From Medicago truncatula (Eukaryota > Streptophyta > Magnoliopsida > Fabales > Fabaceae), in the NCBI RefSeq assembly GCF_003473485.1, contig NC_053042.1, positions 38,468,762-38,532,761 on the forward strand: 64,000 nucleotides of DNA, in the 5' to 3' direction. Of the stretch, positions 12,122 to 23,396 are shown in pieces; within the stretch, counting starts at the first letter, position 1, and each line of letters opens with the position of its first letter. A program made the position numbers and the translations under genes. Below the pieces are notes generated by a model. The model ran no database searches and was not told the origin of the DNA. It was given only the letters and a program-made list of their open reading frames with translations.

Positions 12122-12414
12122 GGGCTGTCTATGTATAGTTTAAACACGTAAATCAGTACAACATTATTTTCTACGCAAATTTATCACAATTTACGGTTTT
12201 TTTAGTTAGTAGTTCTTTTTCATGGATCGCCAAACTTTACACTCTTTGGAGTAGTGAGAAATTCATAGTCGAGGAACAAAATTTACCTCTTGGTGCAATC
12301 ACTTGAAGAAATAAAAAGATTCAATACTGAGATCTTTTTTATCCGATCTCCTTATAGAACTTTCAAGTTCAACAACAATGAATTTACATGAATAGTATAT
12401 ATTTCTAGACTTAT

Positions 12415-12751
12415 GACAATTTTGTGTATTTAATTTTTTTTTTGATTTCATCTAAAAAGTAAAGGGTCATGCTAATATGTGTATCAAGAACACATGTTAA
12501 AGATTTTACAGATAGTAAAGAACTTTTAAGTCCAACAACAATATATTTACTTGAATAGAGCCGGAACATAATTAAGAACATACTCTCCCTAGACTCACCT
12601 ATAAACAAAAGTGTGTGTGTAGACAAACACACATGCTTATGATAATTTAATGCATTTAATTTTCTTGATTTCATATAAAAAGTAAATTAAAGGGTCATGT
12701 TAACATCCATGTGTTCTAAGAGCACATGTTAAAGATTTTACAAATAGTAAA
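12415..12751. repeat. Diverged direct repeat, two ~105-bp copies
   Basis: Copies at about 12415-12520 and 12640-12751 share GATTTCAT(C/A)TAAAAAGTAAA, AAAGGGTCATG and ACACATGTTAAAGATTTTAC. The spacing is about 225 bp. The origin is unknown. Confidence 0.65.
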
Positions 12752-12760
12752 TATGTTAAA

Positions 12761-13132
12761 GAATCTCACATTGGATGAGAGATTACATGAACAAGTGTTT
12801 CTAAGCGAGAGTAGTTCTCACCTCTTAAGTTAGTTTTGTGAGATTGTGTTAGACTCAACCACGATTTCTAAGCTGGAATCAGATTCTCCTCTAAAATTTA
12901 TTTGACCACTTGCTATTAGGGTTCTGCTATCGGGTCACCCACCAATTATATGTCCACGCACCAAACTCAATAGTGTTAGGCACCAAACTCAATAGTGTTA
13001 GACGTGAGCGGGTGTTTTACTGAGTCTCACATTGGATGATAAATGATGTGAACGAGTGTTCATAAGTAGGGACAGTCATCACCTCATAAGTTGATTTTGT
13101 GAGGTTGTGTTAGGTTCAACCATGATTTTTAA
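12761..13132. repeat. Two LTR-like units, ~110 bp each
   Basis: Copies at about 12761-12872 and 13022-13132 share TCTCACATTGGATGA, GAACGAGTGTT-like and TTTTGTGAG(A/G)TTGTGTTAG blocks. The TCTCACATTGGATGA opening is typical of LTR or TRIM-type elements in plants; no PBS or purine tract is recognisable. Probably remnants of one small LTR element. Confidence 0.55.
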
Positions 13133-13166
13133 GAATTTTTTTTTTTTTAACAAGGATTTCTAAGAA
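13124..13166. repeat. Micro-insertion with 12-bp direct repeat
   Basis: GATTTTTAAGAA (13124-13135) and GATTTCTAAGAA (13155-13166) flank a 19-bp insert of a T run plus AACAAG. Confidence 0.65.
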
Positions 13167-13499
13167 AATATTAAATGAAAAAAAAAATCAACATTTTGAG
13201 AAATAAATTAACATAATTTCTACTTTTGTTATATACTAAGATGTACCCTAAGAAAACATGTTAGAATTTGTCAAAAGTAAATACATTTACTAACATGCTC
13301 CTAATTATCTCTTTTAAATGACAAATGTTAGTTTGTTAATTGTCAGTATGTTAGTATTTTTCTCTTTGCTAGGATTTGAACTCTGAACCTTGAGCCGGCT
13401 TGAATCCTGGACCTTGAACCCCTCAACTACTTATAATTGAATAATATACCAGCACCTGTCTCATCATACAATGATTTAGAATTGTACACACCTCATTAT

Positions 13500-13830
13500 A
13501 GATAAGACCTGCATTACCCCTTAATGAATTGGTGGTAATTTACCTCTTATGACAATTATGATTTGATCATAGAATGATGAAGATGGAAATCACATGTTGA
13601 ATAAAGGAGATGAGGAAGTTTGATGTTCTTAAGATAAAAGTTGTAATTGATTGTAGGAAAAAACCTTATCAGTGAGACCTACATACCCCTTGATAAATTA
13701 GAGGTAATTTGTCTCTAATGACAACTATGATTCGATTTTATAAGGAAGGAGATGAATATCACATGTTGAATAAGTAGATGAAAACGTTTGATGTTTTTGA
13801 GATGAAAATAATAACTAATCGTAAGAATAA
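13500..13830. repeat. Diverged tandem repeat, two ~165-bp units
   Basis: Units at about 13500-13660 and 13670-13830 share GTAATTT(A/G)(C/T)CTCT, AATATCACATGTTGAATAA-type and GTTTGATGTT blocks in the same order. No coding capacity is seen. Confidence 0.6.
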
Positions 13831-13880
13831 AGATGAAGAAAATGAGATTTTTCTTTTATAGAAGTAATTTTTTTTTATCA

Positions 13881-13990
13881 GGTAGCCTAGTAGCTGAAGC
13901 TCACACGTTTTAATTGTGGAGAAGTGAGTTGTTCAGAGTTCGAACCTCGATCCCTGCATATATTATGCATTGTTCATACCAATTAAACGA
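13881..13990 (+). mobile_element. Possible tRNA-related SINE fragment
   Basis: GGTAGCCTAGTAGCTGAAG resembles a box A and GTTCAGAGTTCGAACCTCG a box B. It differs from the family at 8011. The flanks are not clean, so it is tentative. Confidence 0.35.
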
Positions 13991-14022
13991 AACTCAAACT
14001 TTATAAAAGTAAATTACATCTA

Positions 14023-14112
14023 ATTCATCAAGGGTATGGTAGAAAAAACCCCATTATAATGCTCAAAAATTTCATTGTGTTATTCATCAAGGGGTATGGT
14101 AGAAAAAACCCC
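14023..14112. repeat. Short tandem duplication, 60-bp period
   Basis: ATTCATCAAGG(G)GTATGGT followed by AGAAAAAACCCCA occurs at about 14023-14053 and again at 14082-14113. Confidence 0.7.
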
Positions 14113-14702
14113 ACTGTACTCTTTAGCTTCGATTCATTTGAGGATATACATAAGTATAAAAGCATTTATGTCACATAAAATCATTTTTTATCAGACTCAA
14201 GCTGTGAGCAACATCAATCCAATTCCAAAGTTTTTCCGCGTTTGTGACGTATATTATATATCATGATGCCATATGCTTAAGAGCTAAGGTTATACATGTG
14301 GCAAATTTTGGTACATGCAATTTTTCCCTTTTAAATTTGATGATCGATATATATATTATTATATTATATGATATGAAATACTGCAATTTCAACTATTGAA
14401 TACAGGGATAAGCTTGAAACACCTAGGACAGTTCTGAGCTTAATCTCTTATTATATAGTGGATATCTTAAGATTTGAGGACAATTTTTGTACGCATTATT
14501 TTGGTCATTGTTTTCAATTATGAGACATGCATTCTTCCTTGTCATTTTCATTTATGATTTAGCTGAAATACACTGAACAAACCCTGCATGTGTGACAAAG
14601 GCGGCCTCAAGATTTAATGCTAGGGTTTAGTGTGAGATTCTTGAACAAGTTAAAAAGTAATGTTGAGAAATGATTCAAAATTGTGATGCTGTGAAAGCTG
14701 AA

Positions 14703-15672
14703 TTCCCAACTCTAGAATCTAACCTCCAAAAGAGAACCAACCCTTAGCCTTTGATTTCCTAAGGATCTTCTCTTTTGGTTTCACAAGACTCACCCAAGTT
14801 GCTCACAAAAGACTTTTCACTCATGTGTTTTCCAACCCCATGAATCTTCCCCAAAAGGCACCAACCCTTTTCCCAAGAGCTCCCTCTTTTGGTTCTCCAA
14901 GATTCACATCTTGAAGCTTTGAACATCACCCAAAGACCTTCAACCTTTAATATCTAAAACCCTAAAAGTTCCCTCCTTTGGTTTCCATGAGATTCACCAA
15001 GCTTTTCCAACAAATGGGTCATAGAGTGCTTAAATAGTGTGATAGATCTGTCAAAATCGCGCCACGATTCATTGTGTACGACCCAAGGTACAACGACCTT
15101 ATCCAGAAATTGTGTCACGCTGCACAAAATCGCGCCACGATTTGCTTCAGCAGAAACCATCCATTCTACCAGGGCGATTTTCAGAGGCGTGGTGCCATTT
15201 TGCTGGTAGAATGGATGGTTTCTGCTGAAGCAAATTGTGGCGCGATTTTGTGCAGCGTGACACAATTTCTGGATAAGGTCGTTGTACCTTGGGTCGTACA
15301 CAATGAATCGTGGCGCGATTTTGACAGATCTATCACACTATTTAAGCACTCTATGACCCATTTGTTGGAAAAGCTTGGTGAATCTCATGGAAACCAAAGG
15401 AGGGAACTTTTAGGGTTTTAGATATTAAAGGTTGAAGGTCTTTGGGTGATGTTCAAAGCTTCAAGATGTGAATCTTGGAGAACCAAAAGAGGGAGCTCTT
15501 GGAAAAAGGGTTGGTGCCTTTTGGGGAAGATTCATGGGGTTGGAAAACACATGAGTGAAAAGTCTTTTGTGAGCAACTTGGGTGAGTCTTGTGAAACCAA
15601 AAGAGAAGATCCTTAGGAAATCAAAGGCTAAGGGTTGGTTCTCTTTTGGAGGTTAGATTCTAGAGTTGGGAA
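14703..15672. repeat. Near-perfect 470-bp inverted repeat, 30-bp loop
   Basis: The left arm 14703-15172 and right arm 15203-15672 are reverse complements over all 470 positions without an indel. By eye I found only two mismatches (near the CCAACCCTTTTCCC block and in CACGATTTG versus its partner). The loop is 15173-15202. The 115-codon frames seen on both strands across it are mirror images of one another and are not genes. Sequence continuing to the right of the right arm looks like one LTR-type repeat, so the structure probably arose by inverted duplication of part of it. A transcript through it would fold into a very long dsRNA. Confidence 0.95.
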
Positions 15673-16030
15673 ACAATTGTAAACACCTTGGGAAAGTGAA
15701 AATTCATGAGTGTCTTGTTCATTGGTGAGATTGAAAAAATGGGTAGAAATTAGGGTTGTTCTTTGTGAGCTTGTTTAAGCTAATTTCTTGTAACCCATTT
15801 TTTATCTCTTTGTAAGAACTCATTGATGGTGGATTGAAGAGATCAATCTCTCCTCCAGAGTAGGTCAAGTTGGACCGAACTAGGTGTTGTTATCTTTTCT
15901 TTACTCTCTTTATCTTGTTTATTCCTTGGTTGGATTGTGGTTTTGCTATGCACTTGATTATAGACTAGGTCTATATATTGCTGTTGGTGCTTGAGGTTAT
16001 TTACATTTGATTATTGGTTGTCATTGATAC
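15673..16030. mobile_element. LTR-like sequence continuing from the right arm
   Basis: The block runs on from the right arm with TAGGGTTGTTC, TTGTAACCCATTTTT and AGTAGGTCAAGTTGGACC. In style this resembles the end of large plant LTRs. No PBS or second LTR is seen, so element type is unresolved. Confidence 0.35.
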
Positions 16031-16094
16031 TTGCTCCACAAATCTAGATTTCATTGATGTTAATAAACAAATAATTCAAAAGCAGTAGAATGTT

Positions 16095-16240
16095 AATAGT
16101 TTTTTATAATGTTTAGATTACAGAAGATTTAAAACATGCATAAATGTATATATAGAACATGAATGTAAATAGTTTTTTATAATGTTTAGATTACAGAAGA
16201 TTTAAAACATGCATAAATGTATATATAGAACATGAATGTA
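16095..16240. repeat. Perfect tandem duplication, 73-bp unit
   Basis: Copies at 16095-16167 and 16168-16240 are identical by eye, from AATAGTTTTTTATAATG to ACATGAATGTA. The identity points to recent origin or to an assembly or slippage event. Confidence 0.9.
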
Positions 16241-18767
16241 AATAGCAGAAAAGTAAAGAACATCAAAGTAAGGACATTGAATGTAAATTTGACAAGAAAA
16301 GTACATAATAACATGTGAACAAAGAATTGACAATCGTTATAATAATGTAGATGTGATTTCTGAATATATTAAGCAACCCTTATTGCAGTGTCATCCACGA
16401 TTGTATCAGTCTAATTTATGTCTTTCAACACTACATTCTTGTTGAAGGATTGCGTATTTGTCTTCGACATGCGTTTTGCTCTATGTCGAGTAGGACTTTA
16501 GTTCTTTCATTTATTTTTCTAAATCCATAATCCTCTTTTTGTAGCATTTTAACATTTGCTATAATTTCTGCATTTCCATCTATAAAAAAATACAAATTAA
16601 ATTTGTCCCTCAACAAATGCCCCCCAAATCTTTACTTTCATTACAATTATAGAATGTCATATTCTCGTTCAAATGTAACAACCATAAATTGGTCGTGATT
16701 TTCACATTTACATCAACAAAGTTTAGAACTCTCGCTAGTTGCTACTTCATTCTTTATCCAAATTAAACATTTATACAACAAAACAATAGTAATAGATATC
16801 ACCATTTATTTTAAAAAATGGAGAGGTTCAGAACTCTCTAGTCTTATTTATAGTAGATTAGTTCATACATACAGCCAATAAAAAACTCATTTACATTGTC
16901 ATATATTTGATATTTTTCACACATCATCCATTCTCTATTCACATTGAGGTAAAATCTTTCTTCTCTCGTCGTCGATTCTTTCTGCATTCTGGATCACTCC
17001 ATATTTTTTTTATGGCGGAAATTGAGGATGCAACATAAGAACAACACAATATAGCTAACAAAAATCAAACACATTTATATTACGTATAGCACCGTTTAAT
17101 AAAGTTTGAGTAAGTATAATATTTTGCTTACGGCGGGTTGTTTAAAAAAAAGGTATAATATTTTGATTTGTAACATAAACATCATTGTTTTTTGAACTAA
17201 AAACTGAAAAAGGAAAATCTTGTGCTCTTAAAAGATATGATAAAGGACGACATGATAGATTTTGCCAATTTAAGTATTGGTTAGTGGATATGTATGTATG
17301 GATAAGAGTACATAGAACCCAGAGAATACATGTATAGATATAGATATTGAAGTTGCTACGTAAGTAGGATTATTTTTGGATTATTTTTATAAATTGCGTG
17401 TATAGGGATGAGTACTATAAGATTCTATCAAAATTATGCCATCCTGACCAACATAAATAACATTTAGTATTTGAAGAGTTTTTAATAAACTTAATTGATA
17501 TAGAGTGACATTTTCAACGCACGACAATTCTTGAGATTAAAATGAGAGTTTATATATGTCCGTGCAGTGGACATCAATACTATTCAATTACTTCAATATT
17601 GAAGATTCTGTATGGAGTAGTGAAAAATAAGTGACTTAGATCTCATTGGACTTTTCCGGAGAAAATATGCTCCCCATATGTGTGTGTATTGTCGTACATT
17701 TTTAGGTGTATTTATGGATGTGGATCAACCCAATCGACTTGACCAAAGTTATAACTTCATATGAATCATTTGGTTTATTGATTGGACCTCGTTAAATGAA
17801 GAATTCTATGAGTAAGTAGAGTTGCACTTGATTACAATTAATTATTACTCTTTTCGAATTTTATGGTTTAATTTATTTCCTATCCTGAATTAAGTTATTT
17901 CTCTTTTCTTAGATTATTATTTAATTTCTTTTTTTTTTTTACAAATTAGATTATGCACGTCTTTTTAAGGAAAACTAGACATGCAAGTTGTTATGCGCTA
18001 TATATAATATAACTGAAAACCAATTCTGTTACGGTGAATCATAACAAGGTCTCACTTTCGAGTGTCATTTTCTTCGTCTCTTTTCTTCTAGGAGTTGACA
18101 CTCACTCAAAAAATGTCATTTTCTTTACTATGATAATTAGAGTGTATCATTTATGTTTTTTATTTTTAATTGTTTGGTTGAACTCAAACCAAAAACTCAG
18201 AGTAGTTTGGTTCTCATTTATAAAGAAATTCTAATTTTAATCCGTGGTCCTTTGAAGAAAATAATAAACACTTGTTCGTTTTAAAGTAGTCAAGATTTTT
18301 AGGTGTCAAATGTATAAGTATCTTAATTTAATTCAAATGCTAAAATTTGGTGTATGTAAAAACGAAAAAATAGAATGTCATTATGATCCAACCCTCTCAT
18401 TGAGAGATACGAGTTTTAGTTTTATTCAATCTAATAAAATTTATTTGATCAAAATCGACCCGATATAGTTTATATACAACGTGCACGCACCACAACCCAA
18501 CCATGTACCTTTATAAACCACAAATAACTTATATTCAAAACAGACAATACATCTAAACGTTGTGTGCTGGAACAAAACAAAACTAATAGCAACAATCCTA
18601 CACATATAATGCTTAACATTTACATTTAACTTTAATGGAGTAAACAGGACTCACTTTATTAAAAAGTACCGAAGAGAACAACCTCTACACACTAAACGAA
18701 GATTTGGGTATACAGATACTCCACAACATCATACAAAATTACATAACACAAACATTAATAAAAGTAA
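16241..18767. other. Intergenic, no gene seen
   Basis: AT-rich with only short frames and one micro-insertion (17114-17165). The last few hundred bases next to 18768 must contain the TIP3 3' UTR. Confidence 0.65.
17114..17165. repeat. Micro-insertion with perfect 13-bp direct repeat
   Basis: GTATAATATTTTG at 17114-17126 and 17153-17165 flanks a 26-bp insert with a GGCGGGTTG core and an oligo-A end. Identical repeats suggest a young event. Confidence 0.7.
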
Positions 18768-19902
18768 CTAATAATCTTCAGGAGCCAAAGGTTGATGAAT
18801 CGGATTAGTATGAGGAGGCTCAACTGGAACCATAATATATTCATATAAAAGTGCTGCTATTGCAGCTCCAAGAAATGGACCCACCCAGAAGATCCAATGA
18901 TAGTGCCATCTCCAACCCACTAAAGCAGGTCCAAAAGCCCTAGCAGGGTTCATGCATGCTCCATCAAATGGTCCACCAGCTAGGATGTTTGCTCCAACAA
19001 CAAGTGCAATTGCTAAGGGTGCAATTGTGCCAATGGTTCCTCTTTTGGGATCAATGGCAGTTGCATAGACAACATACATTAAACCAAATGTCATGGCAAT
19101 CTCAAGTACAAGAGCGTTCCCAGCACCAACACCAAATGCCACGTTGAACGCCTGTGGTCTCTACAAAAGGCAGCCACAGTACAATAAATTTTAAATCTGT
19201 TCTTAACTTTTTTTTAAATTTAGAAATTAAGGCATTCAATTAAAACATTCGATGTGCCTAAAATTTACAATTACCCCATCCAATCCAATTTTATTATAAT
19301 TTTTTCTTGGGTATATATATAGCGAATTAACTAATAGTCACTTGATAAGTCACACACACAAGTGGAAGAAGCTGGAAAGAAATGAGTAATGTTTTTTCCT
19401 TTTTTGACAAGAGAAATGAGTATATTATATACCATGTTATTAGTGACAAGCCTCAATAAGAGGGCAGCCACGAAAGAACCAAGAAGTTGAGCAACCCAAT
19501 AGTAGAGAGCTCTAAGGACAGAGATTCTACCACCAAGAAGAGCACCAAAAGTAACAGCAGGGTTTATATGTCCACCAGATACATGCATGCTAGATGATAT
19601 AGCTGCAAATAGTGAAAATGCATGAGCTATTGCAAGTACCAATAGCTCACCAGATGATGCACCTGCATCCTTGTATATCTTCCCTACAATTCAACCAACC
19701 ACACACAAATTAATCATAAAGTGTGTATATATTCATATTGATATATAATATGGTACTATATATACGAACTTAGAGCAAGGGCTGAGCCTTCTCCAGCAAA
19801 TACAAAGATGCAAGTTGAGAAAAATTCAGCTACGGTTGCTCTTATGGAATCTGGATGATTTGCCTCATCCATCCTTCCAAATGCATATCTTCTAGTTGCC
19901 AT
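18768..19902 (-). CDS. TIP3: Tonoplast intrinsic protein, TIP3 (alpha-TIP) type aquaporin
   Basis: Water channel of the vacuolar, and in seeds protein-storage-vacuole, membrane. Three exons on the minus strand: 19902-19770, 19683-19433, 19160-18768, together 777 nt, 258 aa. The two NPA boxes are at residues 85-87 ([10 protein letters not shown]) and 199-201 (CMNPARAFG), with the selectivity-filter Arg202 after the second and a filter-type His65 in the second helix. The N-terminus ([20 protein letters not shown]) and C-terminus (HQPLAPEDY) match the TIP3 subgroup rather than TIP1 or TIP2. Six membrane segments are intact. TIP3 genes are ABI3-controlled and seed-specific in other plants; upstream RY and ABRE-like motifs here agree. 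Intron 2 carries a micro-insertion. The subgroup call is strong; which paralogue is unknown. Confidence 0.96.
19378..19422. repeat. Micro-insertion in TIP3 intron 2
   Basis: AGAAATGAGTA at 19378-19388 and 19412-19422 flanks a 23-bp T-rich insert ending TTTTTTGACAAG. The perfect 11-bp repeat and the GACAAG core match the other micro-insertions. Confidence 0.7.
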
Positions 19903-20040
19903 TGAAAGATTTAATTATAGTCTCTTTTAGATGTTTGAGACCGGGATCCAGAATATTCAACAACAACACAACTAATTTAATGTGACTATGAATGAATGAT
20001 GAAAAGTTTATTAGACTTGATTAGATTATATTGGCAATTT

Positions 20041-20158
20041 TGCATGGATGAAAAGTGTAGGGTGTTGCATTATATGAGCCAAATAGAGGTTGAATTGATC
20101 GAAGCTATAGGTGGAAGTAGGACACCTGGTTTGTGAAATGTTGCAAGGTAGCCACGTC
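20041..20158 (-). promoter_or_regulatory. RY and ABRE-like motifs upstream of TIP3
   Basis: TGCATG (an RY core, CATGCA on the other strand) lies at 20041-20046 and GCCACGTC (ACGT-core, ABRE-like) at 20151-20158, that is about 140 and 250 bp before the start codon. B3 factors (ABI3/FUS3) bind RY and bZIPs bind ACGT cores; the pair is common in seed promoters. Short motifs occur by chance, so this is suggestive only. Confidence 0.5.
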
Positions 20159-20343
20159 GTTATATAAGATGATGACTACTCACTTTCATTTTTGGTTCTT
20201 TGATTTTCTATGCATATCCGTTTAATACCAGCTAGAATCATCATCACCGTATCAGTCTGCGCTTATGTGTCTTTAGTGTTGAATTTTTTTTTTTTTTTTT
20301 TTTTACTAAATTTATTGTTGAAAGTATGTTTGTCAATTTACTC

Positions 20344-20425
20344 GTTTTTTTTTTTTTTTTTCTAAAGTTTGAATCTCGGTCATTATATATATATTATGCA
20401 AATTTTCAATCAACTTAGCTAAATT
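20344..20425 (-). mobile_element. Degenerate tRNA-derived SINE, minus strand
   Basis: An oligo-T run is followed by AGTTTGAATCTCGG (box B complement), ATATATTATGCA and TCAACTTAGCTAA (box A complement). This is the order of the 8011 family reversed. Confidence 0.55.
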
Positions 20426-21617
20426 CATTTTAATTCTATGCCTATTCATTTATATATTAACATATATGCACCTCTCGGTGATGTTATTATATGTAATAGG
20501 TGTAAGTTAGAAATGTTATATTGCTGAAAGTAAACAATGATAAGTTGTCGATCTATAAAAGTTTTAGATTAAAGGATGATGTCTAATTTATTTGTACGAG
20601 AGTTGTAAACCAAATATGGATGATCTTTGTCCCTCGTAATCCAACACAAACTAGCTACTGTTTAATAATCTTTACTGTGTCTATCTGCGGTTATGTGTGT
20701 TATTTTTTATTTCTTACAATTAATTTATTTACACGGCGTTGCTCGGGTTAGACATATACCTAAGGATAAGCAAAATTCGGTTTGCATGTATCCGTAAATA
20801 AAATTCACCACAAACCGGTATAGGACGAGTATCTTAACAGATACACCTAAATAGAATAAAAAACATATTTTAAGTACATGTAAATGAATAGATGCATAAG
20901 CTGATGCAATTAATTAGATTTAGTAAAATTATTAACACATATAAAATAAAATAAATATTTTTTAAATACCCAGACTTGTAGGAATCCTTACCCGTTATTA
21001 AATTAGCAAAATTACACAAATGTCGTATTATTTAAATAAAAATCTTCTCATTTTGAAATTAAATACAATGAATTTCCTAATTAATCATTTTTGTTTGATT
21101 AGTAATTTGTTGTCAAAGTGAAAGTGTATTGTATGACTCATTTTTTATAGATTAGAAAAATGATTTTAACATTCTATAATTTAGAGATTATTTTTTAATA
21201 CTTTATTAAAAAGTGTAATCAATTTTTTAGAGAATTTATTAAAAAAGTATAATCAATTTTGTGTTTATTTATCAGAATAACAATCACTTCTTTGAAGAAA
21301 AAAAACAATTTAATTTAATTTGATAAAATTATATAAAATGGATTTTTTTGTTACAAAATCACTTTTATCTTTTGATATTTATTTTCTCCCCCCTCCGATA
21401 ATAAACATAATCTTAATACCTTTTGAATTGAAATTGTTTTTAGATACTACTCTTTAAAGTGATATTATTTAAAAGTTATAACGACAACCTCATAGACTCC
21501 GTTTGTAACAAACTTCAATAAAAATGATTTTGACAATCAATAATTTAGAGATTTTTTTACTATTAATTAACATTCAAAAATAAGTAGAGCATATTTGACA
21601 TTCAAAAATCATACTCA

Positions 21618-21660
21618 TCATTAACTTTTTTTTTTGGACCAAATACTGGTCATTAACTTT
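21618..21660. repeat. Micro-insertion with 11-bp direct repeat
   Basis: TCATTAACTTT at 21618-21628 and 21650-21660 flanks a T run followed by GGACCAAATACTGG. Confidence 0.65.
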
Positions 21661-21916
21661 AAAAATAGTTTTTGGCAGTATGCATTTTTTAGTGGATATG
21701 ATGAAAATTCAAAGAAATATCGAAGTTTCAAAGAAAAAAACCAGTTTTAATGAAAATAAAAAAAATCTTCAAATTTTTATTAACAAATTTGTAAATTCTA
21801 AAACAAATAAAAAACTAAATTTATTGAAACAAATAATGCTGAAATTGAAGTAGTCATTAATTCATTAAACCAAAAATTATTTAACAAATGAAGTGAAATA
21901 TTTAATGGATAAGATT

Positions 21917-21949
21917 AAAAGTATTATCTTGTCAAAAAAAAAGTATTAT
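21917..21949. repeat. Micro-insertion CTTGTC plus oligo-A
   Basis: AAAAGTATTAT (21917-21927) recurs at 21939-21949 with CTTGTCAAAAA between. This is the minimal form of the micro-insertion series in the opposite orientation. Confidence 0.65.
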
Positions 21950-22237
21950 ATATAGTTCGTTGAGATATTTACGCTACGTAAAATATTAGGAATTCAATAA
22001 AAAAAATTAAATCAAATATTTAGTGGATAAAACCAAAAGTTTGTTGAGATATTTATGCGTAATAAAATAATGATTTGAAAAAATAAAAATATTGAGAATA
22101 AACGTGGAAGTGACACGTGACATAAAAAACCTTATTTTATATATATACTATTGATGTGGTATTGAAGTTATTTGTCTTATGTTTATTCTTGTGACAAAAA
22201 AGAAATAAAATGTAATTAAAATCATGAAGTGTTGCTG

Positions 22238-22690
22238 CATTTCCATCTAAAAACCGTACGTGCGGGTCTACGCACATGCCATTACAAGAAACTTGACATT
22301 TAGTGACAGCCAAAACCATATGTGCGGGTCTCCCCCACTGCAAGAAACTTGACATTTAGTTTCTTATTCTTTTGACCAGATCTCCCTAAAAACCGTACGT
22401 GCGGGTCTCCCCGCATGCGGCTCACGCCATTCGAGGTGGCCCAGCCCCCTGGATGTGCTAGCGATCGGCACACAGAGGGTGTTGGGTTTCTCGGCCTGGT
22501 ATCCAACACCTCGCGTTCATGATATCTACATTCAACTGTGCTCCGAAGACACGGTCAAAGCACGCCCACTCAGTGTGCTTCTTTCACGACATGCTCTGGT
22601 CCCAGGTCTCTTCCACTGGTCTTCTAGCATTAGAAGAAGTCGTGTCCGTCCTGGACATTTGCTACGTCCTTCCATCCTAGAGTAATGATT
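22238..22690 (-). other. Organelle-like group II intron fragment with degenerate tandem copies
   Basis: On the minus strand about 22381-22425 reads GAGCCGCATGCGGGGAGAC then CCGCACGTACGGTTTTTAGG. This GAGCCG...GTACGGTT stem-loop is a familiar feature of group II introns near the maturase frame. The 22430-22690 stretch is far more GC-rich than its surroundings, as expected of mitochondrial DNA. Two damaged partial copies of the stem sequence lie next to it (about 22238-22280 and 22309-22335), each followed by AAGAAACTTGACATTTAG. No intact maturase is present. A nuclear insertion of mitochondrial DNA is the simplest reading; the exact organelle gene is not identified. Confidence 0.55.
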
Positions 22691-22836
22691 CAAACACATA
22701 GACATTAATATTTAGCCAATGCATAATTGACAATAAAATTTTTGTCTTCCAAACTTTTATCTACAAAAAAATGACAAGACAAAAATGAAACACAAAAAAT
22801 TGACTAAAAATCGTTTAAATTTTTCTTCCTATAAAT

Positions 22837-23396
22837 TAGGCATGGCAATGGGGCGGGGTGGGGATGGGTTTTACCTTCCCCGTCCCCATACCCGATTCTC
22901 ATATACTTACTCGTTACCCTACCCATACCCAACGGGGATGAGAAATTGAATCTCATCCTCGTCCCCGACGGGTTCGGGTATCCCTGCCCCATCCCCGTCC
23001 CCACATTGAATAATTTTTTTAATAAAAAATAGAAGTTTTTTTGCATCCCCAAGAGCAACGTTGTAATATATTATCCAACAATAAGCTCACTTTCACATTT
23101 GTTAGACAAAATTATTTAGTTGATCTTTTAAATATCAATGGTAGTTTTTATTAACATGACAATTATCAAACAAAATAATATAACATATCAACATAAAGTA
23201 GTATTTTACATTTGGGACGGGTTTGGGTATGGGTTCGGGGTGAGTACCTATATACACGTTACATGTCCCATACCCGTGTTTTGAGATCGGGAAAAACCCA
23301 TACCCATACCCAAATTCAATCAAAACGGGGAAAACCCGTCAAATTGGATTTGGTTCAGGCGGGTAACCACGGGTATGGATTTTGTTGTCATGCCTG
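22837..23396. mobile_element. Non-autonomous hAT element, 560 bp, 8-bp TSD
   Basis: The left terminus TAGGCATGGCAATGG and the right terminus TTGTTGTCATGCCTG are imperfect inverted repeats. CTATAAAT flanks both sides (22829-22836 and 23397-23404), the 8-bp duplication of hAT elements. Subterminal regions are dense in GGGTATGGG/CCCATACCC repeats on both strands, as in hAT subterminal binding regions. No transposase frame is present. Confidence 0.85.

Larger units (their letters stand above)
10127..14702. other. Gene-free interval with dispersed repeats
   Basis: I find no host exon on either strand. The interval holds the alpha-galactosidase upstream region, a Stowaway-like MITE, a minus-strand SINE, several diverged direct and tandem repeats and a micro-insertion, each listed separately. 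Open frames here are short and unlike proteins. Confidence 0.7.
20160..22237. other. Intergenic, very AT-rich, no gene seen
   Basis: Holds long T runs (20286-20304, 20345-20361), a degenerate minus-strand SINE and two micro-insertions. No frame resembles a protein. Confidence 0.7.

Noticed and set aside
14954..15421. Two overlapping 115-codon frames on opposite strands
   Set aside because: They are mirror images produced by the inverted repeat and show no protein-like features.
18956..19147. Gln-rich plus-strand frame
   Set aside because: Antisense shadow of TIP3 exon 3.
22455..22685. 76-codon frame in the GC-rich organelle-like block
   Set aside because: A GC-rich region gives long open frames by chance; it does not match a maturase, and the hairpin orientation is on the other strand.
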